In this document: positions 35,486-43,619 of the stretch, in pieces
Numbering within the stretch: position 1 is the first letter of the stretch
How the letters are laid out: every line of letters begins with the position of its first letter
Assembly (NCBI GenBank): GCA_031282145.1
Contig: JAITEG010000127.1
Location: 1 to 46,284 of the forward strand
From: Spirochaetaceae bacterium
GTDB lineage: Bacteria > Spirochaetota > Spirochaetia > Treponematales > Breznakiellaceae
Length of the DNA: 46,284 nucleotides
Reading direction: 5' to 3'
Made by a program: the position numbers and the translations under genes
The notes under the pieces: generated by a model
Databases searched by the model: none
The model's input: the letters and a program-made list of their open reading frames with translations, nothing else
Told to the model about the DNA's origin: nothing

Positions 35486-36472
35486 TCATTTCATGAAAAA
35501 AGATTCCAGAGCCCGCCGGATCTGTCCCAGGGGATCATCGGCGGCGGAAATCCAGGTAAGTCCCGGGAGGGAGGCGAAATAGGTAAACTGCCGTTTGGCG
35601 TAGCGGCGGCTGTTCCGGGCGATGAGGGCTTCCACCCCGCCGAGATCGCCGGAGAGGGCGTATTCCCCGGGACGGGGTTCAACGAAAAATTCCTGGTAAC
35701 CGATGGCGGAAAGTCCGGGATCGCCGGGGCCGTAACCGGCTTTGAGGAGCTTTTCCACCTCGCCGGGCAGCCCGTTACGGAACATGGCGGCGCATCGTTG
35801 GTCGATCCGGCGGTAAAGTTCTTCCCGGGGACGGGTAAGGCCCAGGATGAGGAAACGGTAACGGGACCGGGGAGAAGCCGGAGAGGGGAGCGCAAAGGAA
35901 CTCAAGGGCCGGCCGGAGCTTCGGAACACCTCCAGGGCCCGGAGGAGCCGGTAGGTGTCGTTGGGGTGGATCCGGGCGGCGCTGGGGGGATCGCGGGCAG
36001 CCAGTTCTTCCATGAGGGCGGGACCCCCCCGCCGGAGAAGTTCTTCCCTGAGGGCTTCCCGGACCGCGGGGTCGGAGGGGGGGGCATCGCTTTGACCCAG
36101 GATGAAATTCCTGATATAAAAACCGGTTCCCCCGGACACCACCGGCAGGGCTCCCCGGCCAGCAATGGCGGCACAGGCTTCATCGGCTAGACGGACAAAA
36201 TCCCCGGCGTTGAACTGTTCATCCGGGTTACGGATGTCGATAAGGTGGTGGGGAATTTTTCCCCGCTCCCCAGGGTCCGGCTTCGCGGTGCCGATGTCCA
36301 TACCCCGGTAGACCTGCATAGAATCGGCGGACACCAGTTCCGCCTCAAAGGGAAGGCCCCGGTCCGGCCCCTCTCCAAAAAGGCGGGTCAAAATCCCGGT
36401 CTTGCCGGACGCGGTGGGACCAAAGAGGACGCATACGGGGACATCAACGGCCCCGGACAGGGGAATTTTCAG
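35486..36472 (-). CDS. miaA: tRNA dimethylallyltransferase with non-ATG start
   Basis: Transfers a dimethylallyl group to A37 of UNN-reading tRNAs. The P-loop GPTASGKT, followed by DSMQVYRGMDIGTAKP, HHLID and SGGTGFYI, is clear. The first ATG (36391) lies after the P-loop, so it cannot be the true start. Upstream in frame there is a TAG (36487-36485, the end of rpoZ) and between them only CTG, ATT and TTG as possible starts; CTG 36472 (CTG AAA ATT CCC) gives the expected ~14 residues before the P-loop. GGGCGG lies just before it. The distance to the rpoZ stop is 12 bases, so translational coupling may help. Confidence 0.88.
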   Translation of the reverse strand: MKIPLSGAVDVPVCVLFGPTASGKTGILTRLFGEGPDRGLPFEAELVSADSMQVYRGMDIGTAKPDPGERGKIPHHLIDIRNPDEQFNAGDFVRLADEACAAIAGRGALPVVSGGTGFYIRNFILGQSDAPPSDPAVREALREELLRRGGPALMEELAARDPPSAARIHPNDTYRLLRALEVFRSSGRPLSSFALPSPASPRSRYRFLILGLTRPREELYRRIDQRCAAMFRNGLPGEVEKLLKAGYGPGDPGLSAIGYQEFFVEPRPGEYALSGDLGGVEALIARNSRRYAKRQFTYFASLPGLTWISAADDPLGQIRRALESFFMK

Positions 36473-36484
36473 GAGCCGCCCGGC

Positions 36485-36676
36485 CTATTCTTCCAGGTGG
36501 AATTCGACTTCCCTGGTAAACACCTGCCGGGCCGCCAGGGAAACGACCTTGCCGTCGTTATCCTCAATATCCGGGTCCTTCAGCATGGAAAGCTGGTAAG
36601 AGCGCCGGGAGGAAGCGGAGGTAATCTCGTACATATTACCATCGTATTCGATAAGTTCTTCCAGAGGAAATATCAT
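36485..36676 (-). CDS. rpoZ: RNA polymerase omega subunit
   Basis: 63 aa from ATG 36676. The sequence IFPLEELIEYDGNMYEIT, then ASSRRSYQL and KVVSLAARQVFT, is the omega/RPB6 fold in its spirochaete form; it helps assemble RNA polymerase. A longer start (36688) exists, but the shorter matches the family and fits a promoter seven bases away (TTTACA 36712-36707, 17 bases, TATGGT 36689-36684), which would give a leaderless mRNA. No Shine-Dalgarno is seen. miaA follows after 12 bases. Confidence 0.85.
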   Translation of the reverse strand: MIFPLEELIEYDGNMYEITSASSRRSYQLSMLKDPDIEDNDGKVVSLAARQVFTREVEFHLEE

Positions 36677-36727
36677 GGAAATAACCATATAAAATATCGG
36701 AAATTATGTAAATACCCCGCATTGCCT

Positions 36728-37732
36728 TTAATCTTTTTCTTTAAGCAGCGCGTCGTTGTTGAGGACCTTGAAGGAAACGGCTTTGGGAGACCGGACATCC
36801 CGCACCACAATGCCTTCTTTATCAAGGCCGCTTGGGTACTTGCCCCGGGCCTTTTCCAGCAGCTCTTCCAGGGTATAGGCAAAAGCCTCCCCCCGCTCTT
36901 CAAGGGGAACAAAGGGGACTCCCAGGGAGGCGCAGATCTCAAGGGCCCTGTCGTAGGGAACATAGCCGCCTGAATCCCAGTCTTTAACGTCGAACACGTA
37001 CCATTCCCGGGAGGAAAGGCGCAGCTTGTTTTTTTGTATGCCCGGCCCGCATATTTCTCCGGTCAGGACGATGTTTTTTCCGTAGGCCGCCAGTTTTTCC
37101 TTAAGGCCGTAGCGGTACACCGGCGACCAGTACAGGGCCTCCGCCTCGTCCTTGATCTCCTTGTTGCGGCTGCAACAGCCGATCTTGCCGTCAATAAAGT
37201 ACACAATCCCCGAGGTGCCGTCCATCTTCGTGGTGATGTAGTAGGGCTTTCCCCGCAGCTCATCAAGCAGTTCCAGGGCGGACTGTATACGTATCTCGTC
37301 GGAGGCGGGAATCCCAAAGGGCCTTTCGCCGATGATGGTTCCGCCTGCCCCTGAGGTTTCGGGGATGTACCATTTTTTTACGCCCAGTTTTCCGGTAACG
37401 TCGTCCCCTTCGGCGGCGTCTGAAAGTTCGGGGAACTGCGCCAGCGGCAGGAAAAGGCCCTGGGAGAGCTGCCCGCGCATCCTGGCCGTGCGTATACGGA
37501 AGCCTTTGCCGTTGTCCTCGTTTTCGCGGTACGAGGAGTTACGCAAAAATTCATAACGCGGGTCCAGGGGCAGGAAACTATCCACCTCAAAATAGACGCC
37601 CAGATCCCCTTCCTGGAATTCGCCTTTCTTGACGACACAGGTCCAGCCCATGATATGGGCCGCCTCAAGAAAATCCGACCCGGGAATGGCCTGTATGCCC
37701 CTGACTCTTTGAATGGTAACTAGCGCACGCAT
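36728..37732 (-). CDS. RNA ligase of the DraRnl (Rnl5) type
   Basis: 334 aa. The nucleotidyltransferase motif KMDGTS is at Lys169 (AMP attachment), with motif III LTGEICGPG, IV DKEGIVVRD and V SFKVLN. Residues 1-~110 form the OB-like domain (WTCVVKKGEFQEGDLGVYFEVDSFLP) of the Deinococcus-type ligases, which seal 3'-OH RNA ends, including RNA in RNA-DNA hybrids. ATG 37732 begins the conserved protein; a longer frame upstream is not used because a consensus promoter ends six bases before this ATG. Arginine codons are mixed (CGT, CGC, AGG), unlike the CGG-rich neighbours, a sign of horizontal arrival. Confidence 0.88.
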   Translation of the reverse strand: MRALVTIQRVRGIQAIPGSDFLEAAHIMGWTCVVKKGEFQEGDLGVYFEVDSFLPLDPRYEFLRNSSYRENEDNGKGFRIRTARMRGQLSQGLFLPLAQFPELSDAAEGDDVTGKLGVKKWYIPETSGAGGTIIGERPFGIPASDEIRIQSALELLDELRGKPYYITTKMDGTSGIVYFIDGKIGCCSRNKEIKDEAEALYWSPVYRYGLKEKLAAYGKNIVLTGEICGPGIQKNKLRLSSREWYVFDVKDWDSGGYVPYDRALEICASLGVPFVPLEERGEAFAYTLEELLEKARGKYPSGLDKEGIVVRDVRSPKAVSFKVLNNDALLKEKD

Positions 37733-37738
37733 AGTATA

Positions 37739-37767
37739 AGTATAGAGGGGGTTTTTTGAAATGTCAA
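37739..37767 (-). promoter_or_regulatory. RNA ligase promoter, near-perfect; leaderless start
   Basis: On the minus strand TTGACA (37767-37762), 17 bases, TATACT (37744-37739). A second TATACT follows directly (37738-37733), then the ATG. Initiation would be at or next to the A of the ATG. Confidence 0.8.
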
Positions 37768-37815
37768 AACCCTGCGTAACATAAGATAATAAGTAAACAA
37801 CTCCCCCTCCTCTCC

Positions 37816-38769
37816 TCACTCCTCACTTCCGCCTTCTCCCCAGTCCCCCGCAAAAAGGATCTCCGGCTCCAGGGTAAAGCCCAGGGCGGCCTTGACCCGG
37901 GCGGCCGTTTCTTCCGTCAGGGCGCGGATCTCCGAGGCCCGGGCGTTTCCGGTATTGATGATGATATTGCCATGCCAGGGGGCTATCATGGCGCCGCCTA
38001 TGGCAAGGCCCCGGAGGCCCAGTTCGTCAATGAGCTTCCCCGTGGGTTTTCCGAAGGCCCGGTTGTTTTTGAAGACCGAACCTGCCGAGGGGTAACGGTA
38101 ATGGCCTTTGGCCTCCCGGTCCCGGCGGTGTTCTTCCATTTCCCGGCGGATCTCCGCTTCGGGCCGGGGCGTCAGGGCGAACCGGGCCGAGAAAATCAGG
38201 GCCCGCTGTCCCTGGAAGGGGCTTTTTTTGTAGCCGAAGTCCTCCGGTCTGGCGGGAATCCAGCGCCGGGCCCCGGCTTCGTCGAGGATTTCCGTTTCCT
38301 TGAGGACATCCGATACGGACCTGTCGTAACAGCGGGCGTTCATCCAGACCGCGCCGCCTATGGTTCCGGGCATACCGGCGAGGAACTCAAGGCCCCCCAG
38401 TCCCGCGGCGGCGGCGGCCTCCACGGCCTCATCCACCGGCGTACCGGAACGGACAAGCAGGCCGGAAGCTTCCGCCACCGCGCCCCGCCAGCCGCCAGTA
38501 TCCAGCACGACACCCCGGAGGCCCCGGTCGGAGACCAGGATATTGGCGCCGCCCCCAAGGATAAAGAGGGGAATCCCTTCAGTCCCGGCGGATTCCCGCA
38601 GCAGGGCGGCGTAGGCGGGAAAACCTTCACCTTCGGGGCGGATAAAAAGGTCCGCGGGGCCTCCGGCCCGGAAGGTGGTATGCCGGGACATGGGTTCGTC
38701 ATAGGCAAGGAATCCGGTGAATCCCGTCCGGGAATTGATTTTTTCGATAAACTTCTGTAGGGTAAGCAT
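37816..38769 (-). CDS. murB: UDP-N-acetylenolpyruvoylglucosamine reductase
   Basis: Makes UDP-N-acetylmuramate in cell-wall synthesis; FAD enzyme, 317 aa. FAD-binding segments LGGGANILV and AGMPGTIGGAVWMNA are visible, as is YRYPSAGSVFKN with the catalytic Ser. ATG 38769 (MLTLQKFIEKI) is preferred to a frame start at 38820, which would overlap cysS. Its start and that of cysS lie back to back with one base between them. Promoter inside cysS: see 38784-38812. Confidence 0.95.
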   Translation of the reverse strand: MLTLQKFIEKINSRTGFTGFLAYDEPMSRHTTFRAGGPADLFIRPEGEGFPAYAALLRESAGTEGIPLFILGGGANILVSDRGLRGVVLDTGGWRGAVAEASGLLVRSGTPVDEAVEAAAAAGLGGLEFLAGMPGTIGGAVWMNARCYDRSVSDVLKETEILDEAGARRWIPARPEDFGYKKSPFQGQRALIFSARFALTPRPEAEIRREMEEHRRDREAKGHYRYPSAGSVFKNNRAFGKPTGKLIDELGLRGLAIGGAMIAPWHGNIIINTGNARASEIRALTEETAARVKAALGFTLEPEILFAGDWGEGGSEE

Positions 38770-38770
38770 A

Positions 38771-40213
38771 ATGGCGTTTACTCTATATAATACCCTTGGC
38801 CGGGAATTACAAGCCTTCACGCCGATCGCCGAAGGAAAAGCCGGGTTCTACGGCTGCGGGCCCACGGTGTACGATTACGCCCATATCGGGAATCTCCGGG
38901 CCTATGTGGTCCACGACATCCTGGCCCGTTCCCTGCGCTGCGCCGGTTTTGAGGTGACCCATGTGATGAACATTACCGATGTGGGGCATCTTTCCGGGGA
39001 TAATGACGAGGGCGACGACAAGATGGTAAAAAGCGCCGGAGCGCGGGGAAAAAGCGTCCTTGAGATCGCCAATTTTTATACCCAGGCTTTTTTTCAGGAT
39101 ACGTCCCGGCTCAACATCCAAAGGCCGGACATTGTATGCAAGGCCACGGAGCATATACCGGATATGATCGGCCTGATCCGGCGGATTGAGGAACGGGGCT
39201 TTACCTATTCCGCCGGGGGGAACCTCTATTTCGACACGTCCCGGTTTCCCTCCTACGGGGAACTGGCCCTGCTCCGGCTTGAGGACCTGAAGCATGGCGC
39301 CCGGGTTGAGGTGGACGGAAACAAGCGGAACCTCACCGATTTTGTCCTCTGGTTCACCAAAAGCAAATTTGAAAACCAGGCCCTGACCTGGGACAGTCCC
39401 TGGGGCCGGGGCTATCCGGGCTGGCATATTGAATGTTCCGCCATGAGCATTAAGTACCTGGGGGAGCAGTTTGATATTCACGCCGGGGGAATCGACCATA
39501 TTCCCATCCACCATACCAACGAAATCGCCCAGAGCGAGGCCGCCACGGGGAAAAAGCCCTGGGTCCGCTATTGGCTTCATAATGAATTTTTGATTCTCGA
39601 CAAAAATAAAATGTCCAAATCCTCAGGGAGCTTTTTTACCCTGCAAAACCTTATAGACTCCGGCTACGAACCCCTGGATTACCGGTATTTCCTCCTGGGG
39701 GCCCATTACCGGAGTCAGCTTCAGTTTTCCTGGGACAGCCTCGGGGGGGCGAAAAACGCCCGGAAGACCCTGCTGGACCGGGTAAAGACGCTGGCCGGGA
39801 AGGCGGGGGTAGTTCCGGGCCCCGCCGGGGAGTCTCATGAAGCCGGGGCCTATCTGGCGACCTTTAACAAGGCCCTGGAGGAGGATCTTTCCACCCCCCG
39901 GGCACTGGCGGAACTCTGGGGCCTGCTCCGGGACAACAGTATAAAACCCGCCGCCGCCCTGGCAGCGGCCTTCGATATGGACAGGGTTCTGGGCCTGGGC
40001 CTGCGGGAAGCCGCGGCCGCCGCCCTGGACAGAGGGCCGGAAGACGGGGAGCTGGTCCGGGAAATTGAAGGGCTGATAGCCGAACGGGGGGAGGCGAAAA
40101 AGGCAAAGGATTTTGCCCGGGCCGATCATATCCGGGAGGCCCTGAAAAAACGGGGCATTATGCTTGAAGACGGGCCGGCGGGAACGAGCTGGCGGCGTGT
40201 TGAGCCTCTGTAA
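38771..40213 (+). CDS. cysS: Cysteinyl-tRNA synthetase
   Basis: 480 aa. HIGH-type motif HIGN (YDYAHIGNLR), zinc ligands (FYGCGPTVYD; HIECSAMS) and KMSKS in KMSKSSGSFF. Start ATG 38771 (MAFTLYN) fits the family. TTGATT (38735-38740), 17 bases, TAGGGT (38758-38763) lies upstream inside murB, with seven bases to the ATG, so the message may be leaderless. First gene of a tight series that continues with the sigma factor 16 bases later. Confidence 0.96.
   Translation: MAFTLYNTLGRELQAFTPIAEGKAGFYGCGPTVYDYAHIGNLRAYVVHDILARSLRCAGFEVTHVMNITDVGHLSGDNDEGDDKMVKSAGARGKSVLEIANFYTQAFFQDTSRLNIQRPDIVCKATEHIPDMIGLIRRIEERGFTYSAGGNLYFDTSRFPSYGELALLRLEDLKHGARVEVDGNKRNLTDFVLWFTKSKFENQALTWDSPWGRGYPGWHIECSAMSIKYLGEQFDIHAGGIDHIPIHHTNEIAQSEAATGKKPWVRYWLHNEFLILDKNKMSKSSGSFFTLQNLIDSGYEPLDYRYFLLGAHYRSQLQFSWDSLGGAKNARKTLLDRVKTLAGKAGVVPGPAGESHEAGAYLATFNKALEEDLSTPRALAELWGLLRDNSIKPAAALAAAFDMDRVLGLGLREAAAAALDRGPEDGELVREIEGLIAERGEAKKAKDFARADHIREALKKRGIMLEDGPAGTSWRRVEPL
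38784..38812 (-). promoter_or_regulatory. murB promoter inside the cysS coding sequence
   Basis: On the minus strand TTGTAA (38812-38807), 17 bases, TATATA (38789-38784). It lies within cysS codons 5-14; the leader would be about eight bases. Confidence 0.6.
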
Positions 40214-40229
40214 CGGTTGGGGAAAAGCG

Positions 40230-40784
40230 TTGTTTTCAATAACGGATGAGAAAAGGGACCCTGAGGAGTTCCGCAAACTCTACGACACTGTTTTCCCGAT
40301 CCTTTTCAGGGTGGCCTACCGGATCGCCAACAGTGAAGAAGCGGCGGAGGATCTCTGTCAGGAAGCTTTTTCCCGCCTCCATGAAAAAAACATGAGTTTT
40401 CCCAATCCGGAGGAGGCGAAATATTGGCTTATCCGGGTAGTCAAAAACGCGGCGTTAAATTACGCCAAGCGGAAAGACCGGGAACGGAAGGCCTATCAAC
40501 GGGCATTCCGGGAGGATACAAGGCAGGAAGAGACCGGAGAAGGGATTTTTATCAGAAAGGAAATCCAGACTGAAATACAGGAGGCCCTGAAAAAACTTCC
40601 CGGGCATTTACAAATGGTGATAATGTTAAAAGAGTATGGCGAAATGAACTACAAGGAAATCGGCCGGGTCCTGGGCATTAGCGAAGGGAATGTAAAAGTC
40701 CGGGTGTTCAGGGCCCGGGAGCGTTTGGCCAAGCTATTAGAAGCGGAAGACCATTTCCGCAAGGATGGTTCACATGTGTCCTGA
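40230..40784 (+). CDS. ECF-type RNA polymerase sigma factor
   Basis: 184 aa from TTG 40230, chosen because GGGGA lies six bases before it and it begins just after the cysS stop; longer GTG/TTG starts at 40164 and 40197 would overlap cysS. Region 2 (FRVAYRIANSEEAAEDLCQEAFSRLHE) and region 4 (LKEYGEMNYKEIGRVLGISEGNVKVRVFRARERL) are present; the linker is short, as in ECF sigma factors. It is coupled to an anti-sigma factor whose start lies inside its end, so activity is probably controlled at the membrane. Confidence 0.9.
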   Translation: MFSITDEKRDPEEFRKLYDTVFPILFRVAYRIANSEEAAEDLCQEAFSRLHEKNMSFPNPEEAKYWLIRVVKNAALNYAKRKDRERKAYQRAFREDTRQEETGEGIFIRKEIQTEIQEALKKLPGHLQMVIMLKEYGEMNYKEIGRVLGISEGNVKVRVFRARERLAKLLEAEDHFRKDGSHVS

Positions 40785-41400
40785 TCGTCAAATTCTTTCA
40801 CTTTATGCGGACGGAGAATTGCCCTCCCCCTGGAAAGAAAAGCTGGAAAGCCACCTGCCGGTCTGCGCCCGGTGCCGGGAAGAGCTGGAAGCTTACCGGA
40901 AGCTCTCCCGGTTTCTGGCGGGGGCCAAAAACACCGATTCCCTGGAGGCAGCCAAAGAACGGGTCCTCCGTAAACTGCGGAGCCGCGGGGAGGACGCCCT
41001 CCCCCGGAACCTGAGGCTCTGGCAAAAAAATGTGTCCCTCCCCTTCCCGGCGGCCGCGGCGGCCGCGGCGGTCCTGCTGTTTTTCCTGGGGTTCTTTGTG
41101 TTCCGCCAGATTTTTTTGGCCGACCCTGCCCAGGATAAAGTCATGGCCGCGGGGGTAAATCTTGACCTCCAGGGCATTACGCCGGTTTCGGATATAAACG
41201 GGATTCTCCAGTACCTGGGCGACAGGGATACGGGGGATATTGTGATTCTCCGCCTCCCGGAAAGCAGAAACTTCATGAGTTCCGGCGAGCCGAGAATCCT
41301 CAAGGCCGCGGAACTGCCGGCAAAATATTCCCGGACCTTTGCACCGTCCCCGCACCCCGGCCCCGGGGATTATTCCACAGGGAGCGGTTTACCGCGATGA
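40774..41400 (+). CDS. Zinc-finger anti-sigma factor, membrane-anchored
   Basis: 208 aa from ATG 40774 (AAGGATGG is eight bases upstream; an earlier ATG at 40765 is possible). The zinc anti-sigma motif HLPVCARC (His27, Cys31, Cys34) holds the sigma factor in the cytoplasm. One membrane helix lies near residues 90-112 (AAAAVLLFFLGFFVFRQIFL), and the remaining ~95 residues are extracytoplasmic. The next gene starts on its stop codon (ATGA). Confidence 0.85.
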   Translation: MCPDRQILSLYADGELPSPWKEKLESHLPVCARCREELEAYRKLSRFLAGAKNTDSLEAAKERVLRKLRSRGEDALPRNLRLWQKNVSLPFPAAAAAAAVLLFFLGFFVFRQIFLADPAQDKVMAAGVNLDLQGITPVSDINGILQYLGDRDTGDIVILRLPESRNFMSSGEPRILKAAELPAKYSRTFAPSPHPGPGDYSTGSGLPR

Positions 41401-41954
41401 GCCGCCCCTTAAGCCTTGTGGGCAGCCTGCTTTTCCTTGCCGCCAACGCCGCGGTGATGCCCCAGGAGCCAAGCCTGGAAGAACTGCTTCCGGGCCTGAA
41501 GGACCGGGCGGTAATATTGGACATTGTGTCCCGGGTGGTGGAACAGAACCAGGAGGAAGTCTGGAATTCGGTGAATTCCCGGGTGACCATTCCCGGCCGC
41601 CCCGTGGGGCTCAGGTTGGTGGGGGCCAATGTGGTGGTGGCGGTTCAATTTACCCCCTATTTCCGCCGGAATGGCCACAGCATGCTGGTTGCCCAGGGAC
41701 AAATCTGGGTGAATGTTCCCAACGAAGGCATCCGCTACCTGACCACCATGCAGACCATCCCCATAGAATTCGGGGAGCCGATCTACTTCTTTCCCCTGGG
41801 CCCGGCGGATTCCCAGGACGATGCCCGGATAGAAATCCGGCTGGAACTGCGGCCCTATACGGCGGAGGACAAGGTAATCGCGGACCCGCCGGAGCCCGGT
41901 AAACCGGAGTCCCTCCCCGAAACGGAAGAAGCCGCCGCCGGGGACGGGGAATAA
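41397..41954 (+). CDS. Exported protein of unknown function
   Basis: 185 aa. N-terminal signal-like segment (LSLVGSLLFLAANAAVM), then a mixed alpha/beta domain and an acidic Pro/Glu-rich tail. No known family is recognised. It overlaps the anti-sigma gene by four bases, so it is likely part of the same envelope-response unit; it could be a partner that binds the extracytoplasmic part of the anti-sigma factor. Confidence 0.65.
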   Translation: MSRPLSLVGSLLFLAANAAVMPQEPSLEELLPGLKDRAVILDIVSRVVEQNQEEVWNSVNSRVTIPGRPVGLRLVGANVVVAVQFTPYFRRNGHSMLVAQGQIWVNVPNEGIRYLTTMQTIPIEFGEPIYFFPLGPADSQDDARIEIRLELRPYTAEDKVIADPPEPGKPESLPETEEAAAGDGE

Positions 41955-41963
41955 AAGCGCCCC

Positions 41964-43610
41964 ATGGTTTTTATCCCGCCCAAAAGAGTCCCTCCCGGGG
42001 GCTTTCTGCTTCCGCTTTTCCTGACGGCGCTCCTCCTCTCCTGTAGAGAAAAGGCCCCGGTTATAGAAAGCATCAATCCCCGGATTGGCGCCCTGGGGGA
42101 GGTCCTGAGCATCCGGGGAAAAAATTTCGGCGCCGAACGGCGCGAATCGTATGTAACTATCGCGGGAACCGCGCCGACCAATTCTTCATACCTCTCCTGG
42201 CAGGACAACCTCATTACCCTGCGGGTTCCCGAATTCGGGGACTCCGGGCTGGTGTATGTTCATGCGGGAAGAAAAAAAAGCAACGGCGCACTCTTTTCCA
42301 ACGCCGCCGTCATTCCAAAACCGGCGCCGGGGCCGGAAACGAGTTTCGCCCCCCGGATCGTTTCGGTGGAACCCCCGGCGGGGGCCGTGGGTTCCCTCAT
42401 AAGCATCAAGGGAAGCGGCTTCGGCAGCTCCCGGGAACGGGGAGGCGTGTTTTTTTCGTGGGACGCGGACTCCGCTCCCGGCATCCCGGCGGAAGCCGCA
42501 GCCCCCGAATCGGTGGAGGTTTCGGAAGCCGAATTCGGTTATGACCTGTGGAGCGAACGGGAAATCCGGGTCCGGGTGCCCGACGGCGCCATCAGCGGCA
42601 ATCTGGAAGTCCGGACCCTCCGGGGCGCGGCCCGGCCTGTTTTTTTTGAGGTCTCCGGAAAACCGGGGACTAAAACGTTCCGGGACAAGCGGACCTACAT
42701 TATTTCCTATTCCGTGGACATTCAGGTTAAGGAGGCCGCAAATCCCAACGCCCTGTACCTCTGGGTTCCCCAGCCCGTGAGTTCCGCCGCCCAGCGGAAA
42801 ATTGAACTGCTCTCCCGGAATCATGAACCCTTTGTGGAGAACCACCGGAGCACAACCCTGTTTCAATTCAATAACCTTTCCCCCCGGAACGCCATGAACG
42901 TCAACCTTTCCTACCTGGTTGAGGTCTATGCCCTGGAAACTTCACTCAAGGTTCAAGCCATAAAAGAGGGCGGGGATTCTCCCGCCAAATCCGTCTATAC
43001 CCAGCCCTCCCCCCTCATCCCTTCGGATGATCCGCGGATCAAGGCCCAGGCCGCAGCCCTTGTTGGCCGGGAACGGAATCCCTATATCAAGGCCCGGCGA
43101 ATCTATGAATGGCTTATGGCGGAGGGAAATATCCGGACGGAACCGGTGAACGGCGGGGCGATAGAAGCGCTGAAAGAGAAAAAGGCGGACCCCTATACGG
43201 CGGCCCTGCTGTTCTGCGCCCTCGCCAGGGCGGCGGGGGTTCCCAGCCTTCCCGCGGCGGGGGTACTGGTAAACCGGAACCGCCAGGCCCTCCGTCATTA
43301 CTGGGCGGAATTCTGGATCGACGATTTCGGCTGGATACCCCTGGACCCGGCTCTGGGGGCGGGGGCCGCGCCGGACTCCTTTAACCTGCGGCCCGATGCG
43401 GCGGCTTATTATTTCGGGAACCTGGACAACCAGCGCCTGACCTTTTCCCGGGGCCAGACAGTCCTTTCCCAAATGGACCCCCGGGGACGGGCGGCGGTGT
43501 TTCCCCGGAACTATGCCCTCCAGAACCTTTGGGAAGAAGCGACCGGAGGGCTTGAGTCCTATTCCAGCCTCTGGGGGGATGTTACAATAACCGGTATGTA
43601 TATCCAGTAG
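41964..43610 (+). CDS. Lipoprotein with two IPT/TIG domains and a transglutaminase-like domain
   Basis: 548 aa. Hydrophobic leader ends LLLSC (lipobox). Two IPT/TIG immunoglobulin-like domains cover about residues 34-115 and 130-225 (ESINPRIGALGEVLSIRG; VSVEPPAGAVGSLISIKG). The C-terminal half is a transglutaminase-like fold with Cys418 (FCALARAAG), His445 (LRHYWAEFW) and Asp461 (IPLDPAL), the triad of papain-type crosslinking or peptidase enzymes. It may act on cell-surface proteins or peptidoglycan. It lies 9 bases after the previous gene and is followed by a UMP kinase after 9 bases. Confidence 0.75.
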   Translation: MVFIPPKRVPPGGFLLPLFLTALLLSCREKAPVIESINPRIGALGEVLSIRGKNFGAERRESYVTIAGTAPTNSSYLSWQDNLITLRVPEFGDSGLVYVHAGRKKSNGALFSNAAVIPKPAPGPETSFAPRIVSVEPPAGAVGSLISIKGSGFGSSRERGGVFFSWDADSAPGIPAEAAAPESVEVSEAEFGYDLWSEREIRVRVPDGAISGNLEVRTLRGAARPVFFEVSGKPGTKTFRDKRTYIISYSVDIQVKEAANPNALYLWVPQPVSSAAQRKIELLSRNHEPFVENHRSTTLFQFNNLSPRNAMNVNLSYLVEVYALETSLKVQAIKEGGDSPAKSVYTQPSPLIPSDDPRIKAQAAALVGRERNPYIKARRIYEWLMAEGNIRTEPVNGGAIEALKEKKADPYTAALLFCALARAAGVPSLPAAGVLVNRNRQALRHYWAEFWIDDFGWIPLDPALGAGAAPDSFNLRPDAAAYYFGNLDNQRLTFSRGQTVLSQMDPRGRAAVFPRNYALQNLWEEATGGLESYSSLWGDVTITGMYIQ

Positions 43611-43619
43611 GAGGTTTGT

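Noticed and set aside
40164-40229. Longer start for the sigma factor at TTG 40164 or GTG 40197
   Set aside because: It would overlap the end of cysS by up to 50 bases and adds residues not typical for the family; TTG 40230 has a ribosome site.
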